Shown: positions 53,315 to 63,711, counted from the first letter of the stretch. The stretch is 64,000 nt of DNA from Chryseobacterium paludis (GCF_025403485.1 NZ_CP099966.1:2852001-2916000); one strand, 5' to 3'. Program-made: numbers and translations. Notes: generated by a model from the letters alone, not told the origin.

Positions 53315-54721
53315 TTATTTTTTTATCAGCAATGCAATATTCTCAACATGATGGGTTTGGGGAAACATATCAACAGGTAATATTTTAACTACATTATAAT
53401 GATCCTTCATTAGTGCTAAGTCTCTCGCCTGAGTAGCTGAATTACAACTTACATACACTACTTTTTCAGGAGAAAGTTTTAAGATCTGTTCTACAACTTT
53501 CTGATGCATCCCATCTCTTGGTGGGTCAGTAATTAAGACATCAGCTTTTGGATGATTTTCCAGGAATTCATCATTAAAAACATTCTTCATATCACCACAA
53601 TAGAAGGTGCAATTGGTAAGGCCATTTAACTCAGCATGTTCAATTGCTGCATCAATAGCTTCCTGTACCGATTCTATTCCGATTACCTGTTTTGCTTTTC
53701 TGGCTACATACTGTGCAATAGTTCCGGTTCCTGTATATAAGTCATAAACTACTTCATCACCTTTTAAATCAGCAAATTCTAATGTCTTTCTATAAAGTTC
53801 CAAAGCCTGTTTGTAGTTGGTTTGAAAAAAAGATTTTGGTCCTATTTTAAATTTCAATCCGTCCATCTCTTCCATTAAAAACCCTTCTCCAAAATATGTT
53901 TTAATATTTAAATCATAAATAGAGTCGTTTTGCTTAGAGTTAATTGCATAGACTAACGTTTTAATCTGTGGAAATTTATTCAATAAAAATTCAAAAAGCT
54001 TTTCTCTGTTTTCTTTTTCTTCTCTATAAAGTTGGAATAGCACCATCCATTCCCCGCTAGAGTTTTGTCTCATCATTAGAGTTCTCAAAAAACCTTCCTG
54101 ATTTCTAACATCAAAAAAGTCTAATCCATTTTCCACGGCATAGTTTTTTACCGCCAAACGGATCGCATTGGATGGATCTTCCTGAAGGAAGCATTCTTTA
54201 AGATCTAAAATTTTGCTCCACATTCCAGGAATATGAAACCCTAAAGCATCTCTGCTTCCAAAATTTTCTTCAGAACTTATCTCGTATTGAGTAAGCCATC
54301 TGGCATTTGAGAAAGAGAACTCCATTTTGTTTCTATAGAAATACTGATCCTCAGCACCTAAAATTGAAATGGTTTCAAAATTATCAATTCCACCAATTCT
54401 CTTTATATTATTATAAACCTCTTCTTGTTTGAAATCCAGCTGCTTTTCATAGCTCATATTCTGCCATTTACATCCACCACAAGTTCCAAAATGAATACAT
54501 TTGGCATCTACTCTAAAAGGAGACTTTTCTAAAACTTCTACTGTTTCAGCTTCAAAATATTTAGATTTAGACTTTCTTACTCTTGCGTTCACAACATCTC
54601 CCGGAATAGCACCTGAAACCAAAACGGTTTTCCCTTCATCTGTCTTCCCTATTGCTACACCTTTAGCACCAGCTGTTAAAAGCTTAATATTTTCAAGAAT
54701 AATATCTTTCTTCTTTCTCAT
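53315..54721 (-). CDS. rlmD: 23S rRNA (uracil-C5)-methyltransferase RlmD
   Basis: A 468-residue SAM-dependent RNA methyltransferase of the RlmD/RumA group. N-terminal TRAM domain (1-65), 4Fe-4S cysteines C75, C81, C84 and C177, SAM-binding DLYTGTGTIAQYVA, and catalytic Cys in VYVSCNSATQARDL after DPPRDGMH. It modifies a uracil in 23S rRNA; the exact position (U1939 in E. coli) is by homology. First of a three-gene run with the two envelope proteins. Confidence 0.9.
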   Translation of the reverse strand: MRKKKDIILENIKLLTAGAKGVAIGKTDEGKTVLVSGAIPGDVVNARVRKSKSKYFEAETVEVLEKSPFRVDAKCIHFGTCGGCKWQNMSYEKQLDFKQEEVYNNIKRIGGIDNFETISILGAEDQYFYRNKMEFSFSNARWLTQYEISSEENFGSRDALGFHIPGMWSKILDLKECFLQEDPSNAIRLAVKNYAVENGLDFFDVRNQEGFLRTLMMRQNSSGEWMVLFQLYREEKENREKLFEFLLNKFPQIKTLVYAINSKQNDSIYDLNIKTYFGEGFLMEEMDGLKFKIGPKSFFQTNYKQALELYRKTLEFADLKGDEVVYDLYTGTGTIAQYVARKAKQVIGIESVQEAIDAAIEHAELNGLTNCTFYCGDMKNVFNDEFLENHPKADVLITDPPRDGMHQKVVEQILKLSPEKVVYVSCNSATQARDLALMKDHYNVVKILPVDMFPQTHHVENIALLIKK

Positions 54722-54790
54722 TCCCTAATTTCTATTTTTTCTATATCACGAATGTAACCTTCCGGTTTCAATTTGCAAAAATACAATAAA

Positions 54791-54820
54791 AAAAACCTTA
54801 TCCTAGGACAAGGTTTTTCA
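54791..54820 (-). terminator. Terminator of thioredoxin-like lipoprotein gene
   Basis: AAAACCTT-TCC / GGA-AAGGTTTT stem with a T-run on the minus strand, just past the stop at 54837. Confidence 0.85.
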
Positions 54821-54836
54821 TCTATGTTAAAGTTTA

Positions 54837-56375
54837 TTATTTTGTTGGAGCGGGTTGAGGATTTTCTGGTTGAGGAGCCATCTGCTGTGCAGAAGGATCA
54901 ACACCTAACCCTGGTTGCAATTGTACATTAGGATTTACTTTAGGTGCAGAAAGCCCTGTAATTTTATCCAAAATTGTTACCAATTCCGGTTCTCCCAAAT
55001 TCACAAAAGATCTACTTGCTATTTTACCATCCTTATCTATGATTACAAAACAAGGTAACTTAAATCCATAAACGCCATATTTCTTAGCAATATCAGAATT
55101 TAATCCCCCATCACCATATACATTTGTTCCTGGAATTCCTTTTAGTAAAGAATTACTTGTTTTTACAAACTGATCTTTAGTATCATCAACATTTACAAAT
55201 ACGAAATTCATCTTAGATTTATAAAAATTAACAACTTCTTTCAGCACTGGTACAGCAGCTTCTCCTATGTATGGATTCCAAGATGCATAGAAAAGCAACA
55301 TATAAGGTTTTCCTTTATTTTCAGTAAGTTTATAAGATTTACCATCTTGCTTTATTAAAGAAGCATCGGGAGCAACATCACCAATTTTAATACCATTTAC
55401 TGCTATTTGAATTTTCGAAAGGTCACTCTTAATAGTAGCATCTTTGATATCTTCATCGATGATCTTCTTAATCTTATCAGTAACCTTAGCGGGTGAACCT
55501 GGATGAATATCAGACTGAGCCATTACGAAAGCCAAAAGATAATCCTTAGCCGTTTGATTGATATCCTTTTTTGATTTTAAATATTGGGCAAACAATTCTG
55601 AAGTTGTAACATCAGTTTTATTTTTGCTATTTGCTTCAGCATACTTTTGAAAATCAGGACTCATTTTAGCCAATAAATATTGTCTGTAATAAGGATTCTC
55701 TTTTATCATAACATCCTTATTTTCCTGAAGTTTATTTTCATAATCAGTAAAGGTTTTACCTACTTTAAATGAAGGATTACCGGTCTGACTTTGTTTCATT
55801 TCATACTGACTGATAATAGATAATAATGTACTGGAAAGATCATTCTTTTTCCATTTTACTACCTCACTGTCAGGACTAAATTTTCTTTCATTTTCTTCAA
55901 TATTGCTGTTGATATCTTTTTCAACTTTTTGGATACCTGCAAGAAAACCTTTTTCATCTTTAGTCATCAGCTCATTCATGTTCACCGTTTGAGCATAATT
56001 AGTTAAATACTTTTGGGAAGCTGTAAAGAAGTCATTATTCTTTTTTGCATCTCCTGTAATAACATAATCATTTGGAAATGTCATTCCATTTCCTGAGATA
56101 TTAAGGGTTTGCCCACCCTTTAAGTATACTAAGTTTTGCTTTCCAGCATAAGAAATAAGATACATCCCATTTTTAGGAGCTTCAAAGCTTCCAGCGAAAG
56201 TACCATCATTTTTCACTCCAATGTTAGCTAACGGTAACGTAGCAACCCCTGAAGCTTCAATAAATTCTATTCTTTCTAATGGTGATCCACCTGTAATTTT
56301 TCCTTTTACTTCTACTTTTTTAGAGCAAGACATCACAAATATTGCAATGATAAACAATAAAAGATATTTTTTCAT
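54837..56375 (-). CDS. TlpA-like thioredoxin-fold lipoprotein without CxxC
   Basis: A 512-residue lipoprotein (signal ending MSC, Cys17). An N-terminal DUF4369-like beta domain (about 20-105) is followed by a long helical middle region (about 110-320) and a C-terminal TlpA/AhpC-type thioredoxin fold (about 330-475: IGDVAPDASL, PYMLLFYASWNPYIGE, YGFKLPCFVIIDKDGKI). The redox motif is replaced: W366-N367-P368-Y369-I370 stands where WCxxC should be, so thiol-disulphide exchange by the usual route is not possible. A P/Q/N-rich tail ends the protein. It is periplasmic or on the membrane; the role is unknown. Single gene between terminators. Confidence 0.8.
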   Translation of the reverse strand: MKKYLLLFIIAIFVMSCSKKVEVKGKITGGSPLERIEFIEASGVATLPLANIGVKNDGTFAGSFEAPKNGMYLISYAGKQNLVYLKGGQTLNISGNGMTFPNDYVITGDAKKNNDFFTASQKYLTNYAQTVNMNELMTKDEKGFLAGIQKVEKDINSNIEENERKFSPDSEVVKWKKNDLSSTLLSIISQYEMKQSQTGNPSFKVGKTFTDYENKLQENKDVMIKENPYYRQYLLAKMSPDFQKYAEANSKNKTDVTTSELFAQYLKSKKDINQTAKDYLLAFVMAQSDIHPGSPAKVTDKIKKIIDEDIKDATIKSDLSKIQIAVNGIKIGDVAPDASLIKQDGKSYKLTENKGKPYMLLFYASWNPYIGEAAVPVLKEVVNFYKSKMNFVFVNVDDTKDQFVKTSNSLLKGIPGTNVYGDGGLNSDIAKKYGVYGFKLPCFVIIDKDGKIASRSFVNLGEPELVTILDKITGLSAPKVNPNVQLQPGLGVDPSAQQMAPQPENPQPAPTK

Positions 56376-56460
56376 TTTGATTTTTAATAATTAAACAAAA
56401 ATAAGTTTTTCAAGTATACTAAATACAATTAAATAGTACTTTTTATGAAACATTTAACTA

Positions 56461-56498
56461 AAAAAATCGCCATCCAATAAGGAGACGATTTTTTTTAT
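56461..56498 (-). terminator. sdh operon terminator
   Basis: AAAAATCG / CGATTTTT stem with a T-run on the minus strand after sdhB. Confidence 0.75.
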
Positions 56499-56513
56499 CT
56501 ATTTGAACTAGTT

Positions 56514-57281
56514 TTATCCTTTATCAACTAGCGCTGACATATATTCTCTGTTCATTCTGGCAATGTTTTCAAGAGAAATTCCCTTAGGACATTCTACTTC
56601 ACAAGCTCCTGTATTTGAACAGTTACCAAATCCTTCTTCATCCATTGCCTGCACCATATTAAGAACTCTTCTTTTTGCTTCTACTCTTCCTTGAGGAAGT
56701 AGCGCGAACTGAGACACTTTAGCACCAACAAATAACATGGCAGAACCATTTTTACAGGTCGCCACACAAGCACCACACCCGATACATGCTGCTGCATCCA
56801 TTGCTTTATCAGCATCTTCTTTAGGTACTGGAATAGCATTTGCATCCAATGTATTTCCTGAAGTATTCACAGAAATAAAACCACCTGCGGCCATTACTCT
56901 GTCAAATGCACTTCTATCTACCATTAAGTCTTTAATTACCGGGAAAGCAGCACTTCTCCAAGGTTCAATAACGATCGTTTCTCCGTCTTTGAACATTCTC
57001 ATGTGAAGCTGACAAGTGGTGATCCCTGTATCAGGACCATGTGCTCTACCATTGATGTAAAGAGAACACATTCCACAGATTCCTTCACGACAGTCGTGAT
57101 CGAAAGCGATAGGTTCTTTTCCTTCGTTAATTAAATTCTCGTTAAGGATGTCCAGCATTTCTAAGAATGAAGAATCTGTAGAAACATCCGATATTTTATA
57201 GGTCTCAAACTGACCTTTAGTTTTTGTATTTTTTTGTCTCCAAATTTTCAGCGTAAGATGAAGGCCTTTTTTTGCACTCAT
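56514..57281 (-). CDS. sdhB: Succinate dehydrogenase/fumarate reductase iron-sulfur subunit
   Basis: A 255-residue electron-transfer subunit. The [2Fe-2S] domain has [15 protein letters not shown]; the C-terminal domain has [14 protein letters not shown] for [4Fe-4S] and [15 protein letters not shown] for the other cluster. It passes electrons from the flavoprotein to the quinone site. Last gene of sdhCAB, 24 bases after sdhA. Confidence 0.96.
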   Translation of the reverse strand: MSAKKGLHLTLKIWRQKNTKTKGQFETYKISDVSTDSSFLEMLDILNENLINEGKEPIAFDHDCREGICGMCSLYINGRAHGPDTGITTCQLHMRMFKDGETIVIEPWRSAAFPVIKDLMVDRSAFDRVMAAGGFISVNTSGNTLDANAIPVPKEDADKAMDAAACIGCGACVATCKNGSAMLFVGAKVSQFALLPQGRVEAKRRVLNMVQAMDEEGFGNCSNTGACEVECPKGISLENIARMNREYMSALVDKG

Positions 57282-57305
57282 AATTTTATATTTATAGGTT
57301 GGAGA

Positions 57306-59318
57306 TTATTTGTAACTTCTTGCTTTAACTTCGATGTTTTCATAGATAAGATCTTCTTTGTGCAGAACTTCCTGTTTGATATCATCACCCTGATATTCCC
57401 AAGCTCCTACATATTTGAAGTTAACATCATCTCTTTCCGCTTCACCTTCCGGAGTAGCATGATCTTCTCTGAAATGTCCTCCACAAGATTCGTTTCTGTG
57501 TAAAGCATCAATTGCCATTAGCTGTCCTAATTCAATAAAGTCTGCTACCCTGAACGCTTTTTCAAGTTCAGTGTTCATCCCTTTAGCTTCTCCCATTACT
57601 TTTACGTTCTTCCAGAAATCTTTTTTCACTTCATCGATTTCTGCGATCGCTTCTCTTAAACCTTCAGGAGTTCTTCCCATTCCAACCTTATTCCACATGA
57701 TGTGTCCTAATTGCTTGTGGAAATGATCTACTGAATGTGTTCCTTTATTATTAACAAAGAAGTTTACCTTGTCTTTAATTTCTTTTTCAGCTTCCTCAAA
57801 CTCAGCAGAAGTCGTAGGAATTTCTCCCGTTCTGATATCTGCAGAAAGATAATCTGCAATGGTGTAAGGAAGTACGAAATATCCGTCTGCCAAACCTTGC
57901 ATTAATGCAGAAGCTCCCAATCTGTTGGCTCCGTGGTCTGAGAAGTTAGCCTCACCAATTACAAAACATCCCGGGATTGTAGATTGCAAGTTATAATCAA
58001 CCCAAACACCACCCATTGTGTAGTGAACCGCTGGATAAATCTTCATTGGAGTTTTGTAAGGATCATCTGCAGTAATCTTTTCGTACATTACGAATAAGTT
58101 ACCATACTTCTCCTCAATCCAACTTTTACCTAAATCATAAATTTGCTGATCTGTAGGATTGTGAATATGCTTTTCAATAGCTGCTTCTTTACCTTTTTTA
58201 ATGATTTCTGTAGAGAAATCTAAGTAAACACCTTCTTTGGTATCATTATTTTCAATTCCGAAACCAGCATCACATCTTTCTTTACCAGCTCTTGATGCAA
58301 CATCACGAGGAACAAGGTTTCCGAATGCCGGATATCTTCTTTCAAGATAGTAATCTCTATCTTCTTCTTTAATATTTTCAGGTCTCAATTTACCTTCTCT
58401 GATGGCAACTGAATCTTCAATATTTTTAGGAACCCAGATTCTTCCTGAGTTTCTTAATGATTCAGACATCAAAGTAAGTTTGGACTGCTGTGTTCCATGA
58501 ACAGGAATACAAGTCGGGTGAATCTGTACATAACAAGGGTTTGCGAAATACGCTCCTTTTTTATGAATTTTCCAAGCCGCAGAAACGTTTGAACCCATTG
58601 CGTTGGTAGACAAGAAATATACGTTACCGTAACCTCCTGAAGCAATTACAACTGCGTGAGCCGAATGTCTTTCAATTTCACCAGTTACAAGGTTTCTAGC
58701 GATGATCCCTCTTGCTTTTCCGTCTACGATTACCAATTCTAGCATTTCGTGACGATTGTACATTTTTACTCTTCCTTTTCCGATCTGACGGCTTAATGAA
58801 GAATATGCACCTAATAATAACTGCTGTCCAGTTTGTCCTTTTGCATAAAAAGTTCTTTTTACCTGAACCCCACCAAATGAACGGTTATCTAATTGACCGC
58901 CGTAATCTCTACCGAAAGGAACTCCCTGAGAAACACATTGGTCGATAATATTTGCAGAAACTTCAGCTAATCTGTAAACATTTGCCTCTCTTGCTCTGTA
59001 GTCACCACCTTTGATCGTGTCATAGAACAATCTGTAAGTAGAGTCACCGTCTCCCTGATAATTTTTAGCTGCATTGATTCCTCCCTGAGCTGCAATAGAG
59101 TGTGCTCTTCTTGGAGAATCCTGATAGCAGAATGCTTTTACATTATATCCTTGCTCAGCCAGAGTAGCTGCAGCAGAACCACCTGCCAAACCTGTACCTA
59201 CAACAATAATATCAATCTTATCTCTGTTGTTTGGTGCAACAAGGTTCATATGATCTTTATGATTTTTCCATTTATCCTTTAAAGGACCCGCCGGAATTTT
59301 TGAATCTAATTTACTCAT
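57306..59318 (-). CDS. sdhA: Succinate dehydrogenase/fumarate reductase flavoprotein subunit
   Basis: A 670-residue catalytic subunit. FAD-binding [20 protein letters not shown] (about 35-54), the [11 protein letters not shown] segment with the flavin-linking His, and capping-domain residues through [11 protein letters not shown] are visible. The family form is the longer type B (b558) flavoprotein. It oxidises succinate in the TCA cycle or runs in reverse as fumarate reductase with menaquinol. Between sdhC and sdhB. Confidence 0.96.
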   Translation of the reverse strand: MSKLDSKIPAGPLKDKWKNHKDHMNLVAPNNRDKIDIIVVGTGLAGGSAAATLAEQGYNVKAFCYQDSPRRAHSIAAQGGINAAKNYQGDGDSTYRLFYDTIKGGDYRAREANVYRLAEVSANIIDQCVSQGVPFGRDYGGQLDNRSFGGVQVKRTFYAKGQTGQQLLLGAYSSLSRQIGKGRVKMYNRHEMLELVIVDGKARGIIARNLVTGEIERHSAHAVVIASGGYGNVYFLSTNAMGSNVSAAWKIHKKGAYFANPCYVQIHPTCIPVHGTQQSKLTLMSESLRNSGRIWVPKNIEDSVAIREGKLRPENIKEEDRDYYLERRYPAFGNLVPRDVASRAGKERCDAGFGIENNDTKEGVYLDFSTEIIKKGKEAAIEKHIHNPTDQQIYDLGKSWIEEKYGNLFVMYEKITADDPYKTPMKIYPAVHYTMGGVWVDYNLQSTIPGCFVIGEANFSDHGANRLGASALMQGLADGYFVLPYTIADYLSADIRTGEIPTTSAEFEEAEKEIKDKVNFFVNNKGTHSVDHFHKQLGHIMWNKVGMGRTPEGLREAIAEIDEVKKDFWKNVKVMGEAKGMNTELEKAFRVADFIELGQLMAIDALHRNESCGGHFREDHATPEGEAERDDVNFKYVGAWEYQGDDIKQEVLHKEDLIYENIEVKARSYK

Positions 59319-59333
59319 ATTAGTATATTGATA

Positions 59334-59996
59334 TTATTGAGTTACAAAATGATAAATTGCAATAAAAATAAACCCAAATGGAATAAGGATCGAATACCAA
59401 GTTCCTATCGCCTTAAGTATTGGAGTATATTTTGGATGTCTTGCACCAACTGACTGGAAAGAAGACTGAAATCCATGAGCCAGGTGCAGTCCCAATAATA
59501 CAAATGAGATTACATATAAAGCTACTCTCCAGATATCAGCAAATTTCTCATGCAATTCCGGCCAAAAACGTTCCGCATCCGGAGCCAGTCCTTCCACATA
59601 CTTGTAGTTTATTTCATGAATCCAGAAATCATAAAAGTGAAGCGCTAAAAAAGCCAATACAACAGCTCCGGAAATAATCATATTTCTAGACATCCATGTA
59701 GAATTCAAAGCCGCATTGTTTGAAGCATATTTAACTGGACGCGCTTTATTATTCTTAATCTCCAGCACAAATCCCATAATAAAATGGAAAAGAACTGCAA
59801 AACCAAGAATAGGTTGCATCAAGAATTGAACAAAAGGATTATACCCCATAAAATCTGATGCTGTATTAAAAGCATCGCGATTTATAACAGATAATAAATT
59901 TGTTGTTAAATGCAGTATAAGAAAAATCAGCAAAAACATAGCTGATAATGCCATAGCATATTTTCTACCTATTGTAGAACTCGTTAAACCTGCCAT
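59334..59996 (-). CDS. sdhC: Succinate dehydrogenase cytochrome b558 subunit
   Basis: A 220-residue membrane anchor with five hydrophobic segments and the histidines expected for two haems (FLILHLTTNLL, VLFHFIMGFVLE, LALHFYDFWIHE, LGLHLAHGFQSSFQ). It forms the quinone-reactive anchor of a type B complex II. First gene of sdhCAB, with 15 bases to sdhA. A promoter-like element lies 25 bases before the ATG. Confidence 0.94.
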   Translation of the reverse strand: MAGLTSSTIGRKYAMALSAMFLLIFLILHLTTNLLSVINRDAFNTASDFMGYNPFVQFLMQPILGFAVLFHFIMGFVLEIKNNKARPVKYASNNAALNSTWMSRNMIISGAVVLAFLALHFYDFWIHEINYKYVEGLAPDAERFWPELHEKFADIWRVALYVISFVLLGLHLAHGFQSSFQSVGARHPKYTPILKAIGTWYSILIPFGFIFIAIYHFVTQ

Positions 59997-60020
59997 ATTA
60001 AGTTTAAATTTGAATTTCTA

Positions 60021-60028
60021 CAAAATTA
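60021..60028 (-). promoter_or_regulatory. Putative -7 element of sdhCAB
   Basis: Minus-strand TAATTTTG lies 25 bases before the sdhC ATG. A 16-bp inverted repeat, AGTGAGA-AA-TCTCACT (60051-60066), lies just upstream and could be an operator. Confidence 0.45.
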
Positions 60029-60142
60029 GGAAATGTTAACAATATTATAAAGTGAGAAATCTCACTATTAGCCAGTTTGTAATCTTTCTAAATAAGAGCC
60101 TAAAGTATAGTAAATAAGAGAAAAAATAAAAAAATGTAACAA

Positions 60143-61915
60143 TTAATTTATATCATAAATTTTGCTCTTATAGATAATCTTTTTCGTTATACCCTCTAAA
60201 CTTTTCAATTCAATATTTTTTAATCTTCTTGATGAGCTGTATGGATTAATCACATACTTAATTACTTTCTCTCTGTCAGAAGTATTTGCCATCCAAAAAT
60301 AAGCCCTGTTTCCATCCTTAATTGAAAGTACCTTATCCTTTCCTACTTGGTGAACCAAAATTTCTTCTCTCTGATTCTCTTTAATATTAAACCCAGACCG
60401 GACAATAAAAAACATTAAACTTAGTATGATGAATCTCATTATATTTTTAAAATTAAATTTAAGAAATACAAACCTCAGCACATATATAATTATTAACAAG
60501 AGAAAAACCTCAACCAAATTCATTGAGATATTTTCAAAAAAGAGAAAATCGAAATCGGCAAACCAATGAATAGATTTTAATAATCCGTGAATCACAAAGT
60601 CATACACCATATTAATGATATCAAAATCTAAATGGAGGGCAATTAAGCCTGCCATTCCAAATGATAACATAATGATCAGTTCAGAGAAAGGAACAATAAC
60701 AAAATTGGCTAAAATGGAAATAAAAGAAAACTGATGAAAATAATATAAGACCAAAGGAAGGGTTGCCAATTGAGCTGAAATCGAAATAGAGATCGTATTA
60801 AAGATTAACTTTTTACCATAGCCATCCTGCTTTGGAAGGCACTTTAAAATAGGTTGATTTAACCAGAAAATCCCCAAAACGGCAATAAAACTTAATTGAA
60901 ATCCTATATTAAAAAGCTGGTGAGTATCAAAAATTAGAATAATAAAAGCTGACAAAGCCATAGAATGTAATACATCGGGTTTTCTTTGAAGCAATACATA
61001 AATAAAATAAACGGTCAACATGATACATGACCTCAGTACTGAATTACCAAACCCAATAAAAGCAGCAAAAAACCAGAGAAACACTAAACTTATAATGATG
61101 GTATATCGCCTAAATTTGAGAGGTAGTACCAATTTAAAAAGAAAATAAAACAATCCAAAGATCACCATAATATGTGTTCCGGAAATAGCAAGAAAATGAA
61201 CCAGCCCTGATCTGCTGAAATCCTGCACTATGGAGGAATCAATCTCCGTCCTATCGGCAAGAATAACACCTTTTAAAAACTCCCTGCTTTGAGCAGAAAT
61301 GTCGGTATTATCTATATTCTGCAGGACTTTAAGCCTTTTCTGCTTAATTTTTTCCTGTATATCAAGATCAGTTCTTGGAACAGAAAGAATTTCATTCGAC
61401 ACATACAATTGGTACCCAATATTTTTCCGTTTCAGGTAATGGGAATAGTCAAATTGAAAATCATATTGTGGAGGTTTTAGCTTACCTATAAAAGCTTCTA
61501 CTTTATAGTAGTGATCAAAATCAAGCTGATCGCGTTCTACAGGTATACGTACAATTGAACTAAAGTATTTTTTCCCAACCTGTGCAATACATTCATAATT
61601 TTTATACTTTTCATTGGAATTTAGTTTCTTAGAGATTTTAAAGACTACAGTCTTTTTTGATGAATCAAAATTGGTTTCAGAAGAAGTGACCATATTACAA
61701 CAATGAATAATAATCCCTATTCCAAAAAACATTATTCCTAACAAAACCGACTTGCTTTTATGTATTAGATAAGATTTAAAAAATAGTGTAGCAAAAATGG
61801 CTGAACAAATTCCCGCAAAAATAAATATTGCCGTTTTATTCAGCGAAAATTGATCCTGGAAAATTATTCCAAGGATAAAACACAGGACAAGAATAAAAAG
61901 GGGTTGTTTGTTCAA
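60143..61915 (-). CDS. comEC: ComEC/Rec2-family membrane protein
   Basis: A 590-residue polytopic protein. About ten hydrophobic segments, a DUF4131-type N-terminal region (about 20-190), then the competence core with SGLVHFLAISGTHIMVIFGLFYFLF and GFGNSVLRSCIMLTVYFIY, where the conserved H and SGxH motif sit. It would translocate single-stranded DNA during natural transformation. The C-terminal metallo-beta-lactamase domain found in many long ComEC proteins is absent, which is common in Bacteroidota. Single gene, 102 bases from lpxB. Confidence 0.88.
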   Translation of the reverse strand: MNKQPLFILVLCFILGIIFQDQFSLNKTAIFIFAGICSAIFATLFFKSYLIHKSKSVLLGIMFFGIGIIIHCCNMVTSSETNFDSSKKTVVFKISKKLNSNEKYKNYECIAQVGKKYFSSIVRIPVERDQLDFDHYYKVEAFIGKLKPPQYDFQFDYSHYLKRKNIGYQLYVSNEILSVPRTDLDIQEKIKQKRLKVLQNIDNTDISAQSREFLKGVILADRTEIDSSIVQDFSRSGLVHFLAISGTHIMVIFGLFYFLFKLVLPLKFRRYTIIISLVFLWFFAAFIGFGNSVLRSCIMLTVYFIYVLLQRKPDVLHSMALSAFIILIFDTHQLFNIGFQLSFIAVLGIFWLNQPILKCLPKQDGYGKKLIFNTISISISAQLATLPLVLYYFHQFSFISILANFVIVPFSELIIMLSFGMAGLIALHLDFDIINMVYDFVIHGLLKSIHWFADFDFLFFENISMNLVEVFLLLIIIYVLRFVFLKFNFKNIMRFIILSLMFFIVRSGFNIKENQREEILVHQVGKDKVLSIKDGNRAYFWMANTSDREKVIKYVINPYSSSRRLKNIELKSLEGITKKIIYKSKIYDIN

Positions 61916-61948
61916 CTTAAGGATTTACTATACCAAAATAGTAAATAA

Positions 61949-61972
61949 AAACCACATAACTGCATGGTTTTG
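61949..61972 (-). terminator. Terminator of lpxB
   Basis: Minus-strand AAACCATGCA / TGTGGTTT stem (one mismatch) with a T-rich tail, 45 bases after the lpxB stop. Confidence 0.6.
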
Positions 61973-62016
61973 TTTTTCTTAAAATATAGGAACAGAAATC
62001 CGATATGTTTTTTCCT

Positions 62017-63120
62017 TTATATTTTCAAAATAATATCCGCAGCATGATCACTAGCTCCTTTTCCGCCAAGTTTCTCTCTAAGCAGCTCATAATCTTTTAG
62101 TACCTGATCTCTTTTTTGTCCTTCCAAAATTTTAGTTAATTCTTCAACAAGGTTTTTAGTATTCAGATCATTTTGTATCAATTCTTTCACAACCTCCCTA
62201 TCCATGATCAGATTTACCAAAGAAATATAGTTGATATTCTTCACTAACCTTTTAGCAATGGCATAGGAGATTTTACTTCCACGGTAGCATACTACTTCAG
62301 GAATATTCAGCAAGGCCGTTTCTAAAGTTGCTGTTCCGGAGGTTACCAATGCTGCTTTAGAACATCTCAACAAATCGTATGTTCTATTGGAGACAAAATG
62401 AACATTATCATCCACATAACTTTGATAAAACTCTTTGGGAAGACTTGGTGCACCAGCAATTACAAATTGATAATTTTTAAAATGAGGCCTTACAGAAAGC
62501 ATTATTTCAAGCATCTTTTCAACCTCCTGTTTTCTCGATCCCGGAAGCAGTGCAATTATTTCTTTTCCGTTTAAACCATGTTCTTTTTTAAATGCGTCGA
62601 TGTTGATCTCTTGTAAACTTGAAATTGCATCCAGTAAAGGATGGCCTACAAAATGAGAGTGAACACCATGCTTTTTATAGAAATCTTCTTCAAAAGGTAA
62701 GATAACCATCATTTCATCTACGTACTTCTTGATAATCTCTACTCTACCCTCTTTCCATGCCCATAGCTGAGGAGATATATAATATACTACTTTTATCCCA
62801 AGTTCTTTGGCATATTTTGCGATCCTTAGGTTGAATCCTGGATAATCAACCAGAATTAAAACATCAGGTCTGTTATTCTTAATATCCTCTTTACAAAATT
62901 TTATATTATTAAGAATTGTCCTTAGGTTCATAGCCACTTCCAAAAACCCCATGAAAGCCAAATCACGGTAATGTTTCACTAATGTGCCACCTTGTTTAGT
63001 CATCAGATCGCCACCCCAAAACCTAAATTCGGCATTTGAATCTTTTTGTTTTAAAGCTTTCATTAAATTACTTCCGTGTAAATCCCCTGATGCTTCGCCA
63101 GCAATGATGTAATATTTCAT
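62017..63120 (-). CDS. lpxB: Lipid-A-disaccharide synthase
   Basis: A 367-residue GT19 glycosyltransferase joining UDP-2,3-diacylglucosamine and lipid X in lipid A synthesis. Start at ATG 63120 (MKYYIIAGEASGDLHGSN), eight codons inside the longest frame, where the family begins. Further motifs are YYISPQLWAWKEGRV, LPFEEDFYKKHGV, FVGHPLLD, ALLPGSRKQEV and VTSGTATLETAL. It is divergent from the DUF2480 gene. Confidence 0.95.
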   Translation of the reverse strand: MKYYIIAGEASGDLHGSNLMKALKQKDSNAEFRFWGGDLMTKQGGTLVKHYRDLAFMGFLEVAMNLRTILNNIKFCKEDIKNNRPDVLILVDYPGFNLRIAKYAKELGIKVVYYISPQLWAWKEGRVEIIKKYVDEMMVILPFEEDFYKKHGVHSHFVGHPLLDAISSLQEINIDAFKKEHGLNGKEIIALLPGSRKQEVEKMLEIMLSVRPHFKNYQFVIAGAPSLPKEFYQSYVDDNVHFVSNRTYDLLRCSKAALVTSGTATLETALLNIPEVVCYRGSKISYAIAKRLVKNINYISLVNLIMDREVVKELIQNDLNTKNLVEELTKILEGQKRDQVLKDYELLREKLGGKGASDHAADIILKI

Positions 63121-63140
63121 TTCTATAATAAGGATAGAGA

Positions 63141-63172
63141 ACAAATTAAGACTTTGTTAAATCTTAATTTGT
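63141..63172. promoter_or_regulatory. Inverted repeat between lpxB and DUF2480 gene
   Basis: ACAAATTAAGA and TCTTAATTTGT, perfect 11-bp arms with a 10-base spacer, centred in the 79-base divergent promoter region. Its right end touches a plus-strand -7 element TAAATTTG (63172-63179), 21 bases before the DUF2480 ATG. Confidence 0.45.
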
Positions 63173-63199
63173 AAATTTGTTCAAAGATAATGATAAAAA

Positions 63200-63709
63200 A
63201 TGTCAGAAGAATTTGAAATCAGAAATAAAGTAAATGAAAGTGGTCTGGTAAATTTTGATCTTACTACTCTTCTTCCCAAAGGAATACGTAAGGGTATAGA
63301 TCTTAAAGATTTTCTTTTCCAGGAAATGATCTTAAAAGAAAAAGATTTTCGCGAGAAAGTTGCCGCGATCAACACCGACGAATATACCGATACCTATATT
63401 TACATCTATAATTCCGCAGATGCCATTGTTCCATTATGGGCATATTTTGTCCTTACAGCTAAACTTACAGATGCAGCAAAAAAAATAGTTTTTGGCAATC
63501 GTGAAGATCTTGAAGTGATATTAATGCACAATGCAATACAAACTTATGATTTCGATGACATGAGAGGCAAAAGAGTTCTCGTAAAAGGTTGCTCAGATAA
63601 AGAAATTCCGGAAAATGCCTATGTAGAATTGGTAGAACAATTGAAACCTATTGTAAAGTCTCTTATGTTTGGAGAGGCATGTTCTAATGTCCCAATCATT
63701 AAGAACTAG
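63200..63709 (+). CDS. DUF2480-like protein
   Basis: A 169-residue soluble acidic protein. The pattern VNESGLVNFDLTTL, DLKDFLFQEMILKEKDFRE, YIYNSADAIVPLWAYFVL and VLVKGCSDKEIPENAYVEL matches the Bacteroidota DUF2480 family as I recall it. No signal or membrane segment. Function unknown. It stands two bases before the next gene on the same strand. Confidence 0.7.
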   Translation: MSEEFEIRNKVNESGLVNFDLTTLLPKGIRKGIDLKDFLFQEMILKEKDFREKVAAINTDEYTDTYIYIYNSADAIVPLWAYFVLTAKLTDAAKKIVFGNREDLEVILMHNAIQTYDFDDMRGKRVLVKGCSDKEIPENAYVELVEQLKPIVKSLMFGEACSNVPIIKN

Positions 63710-63711
63710 TA

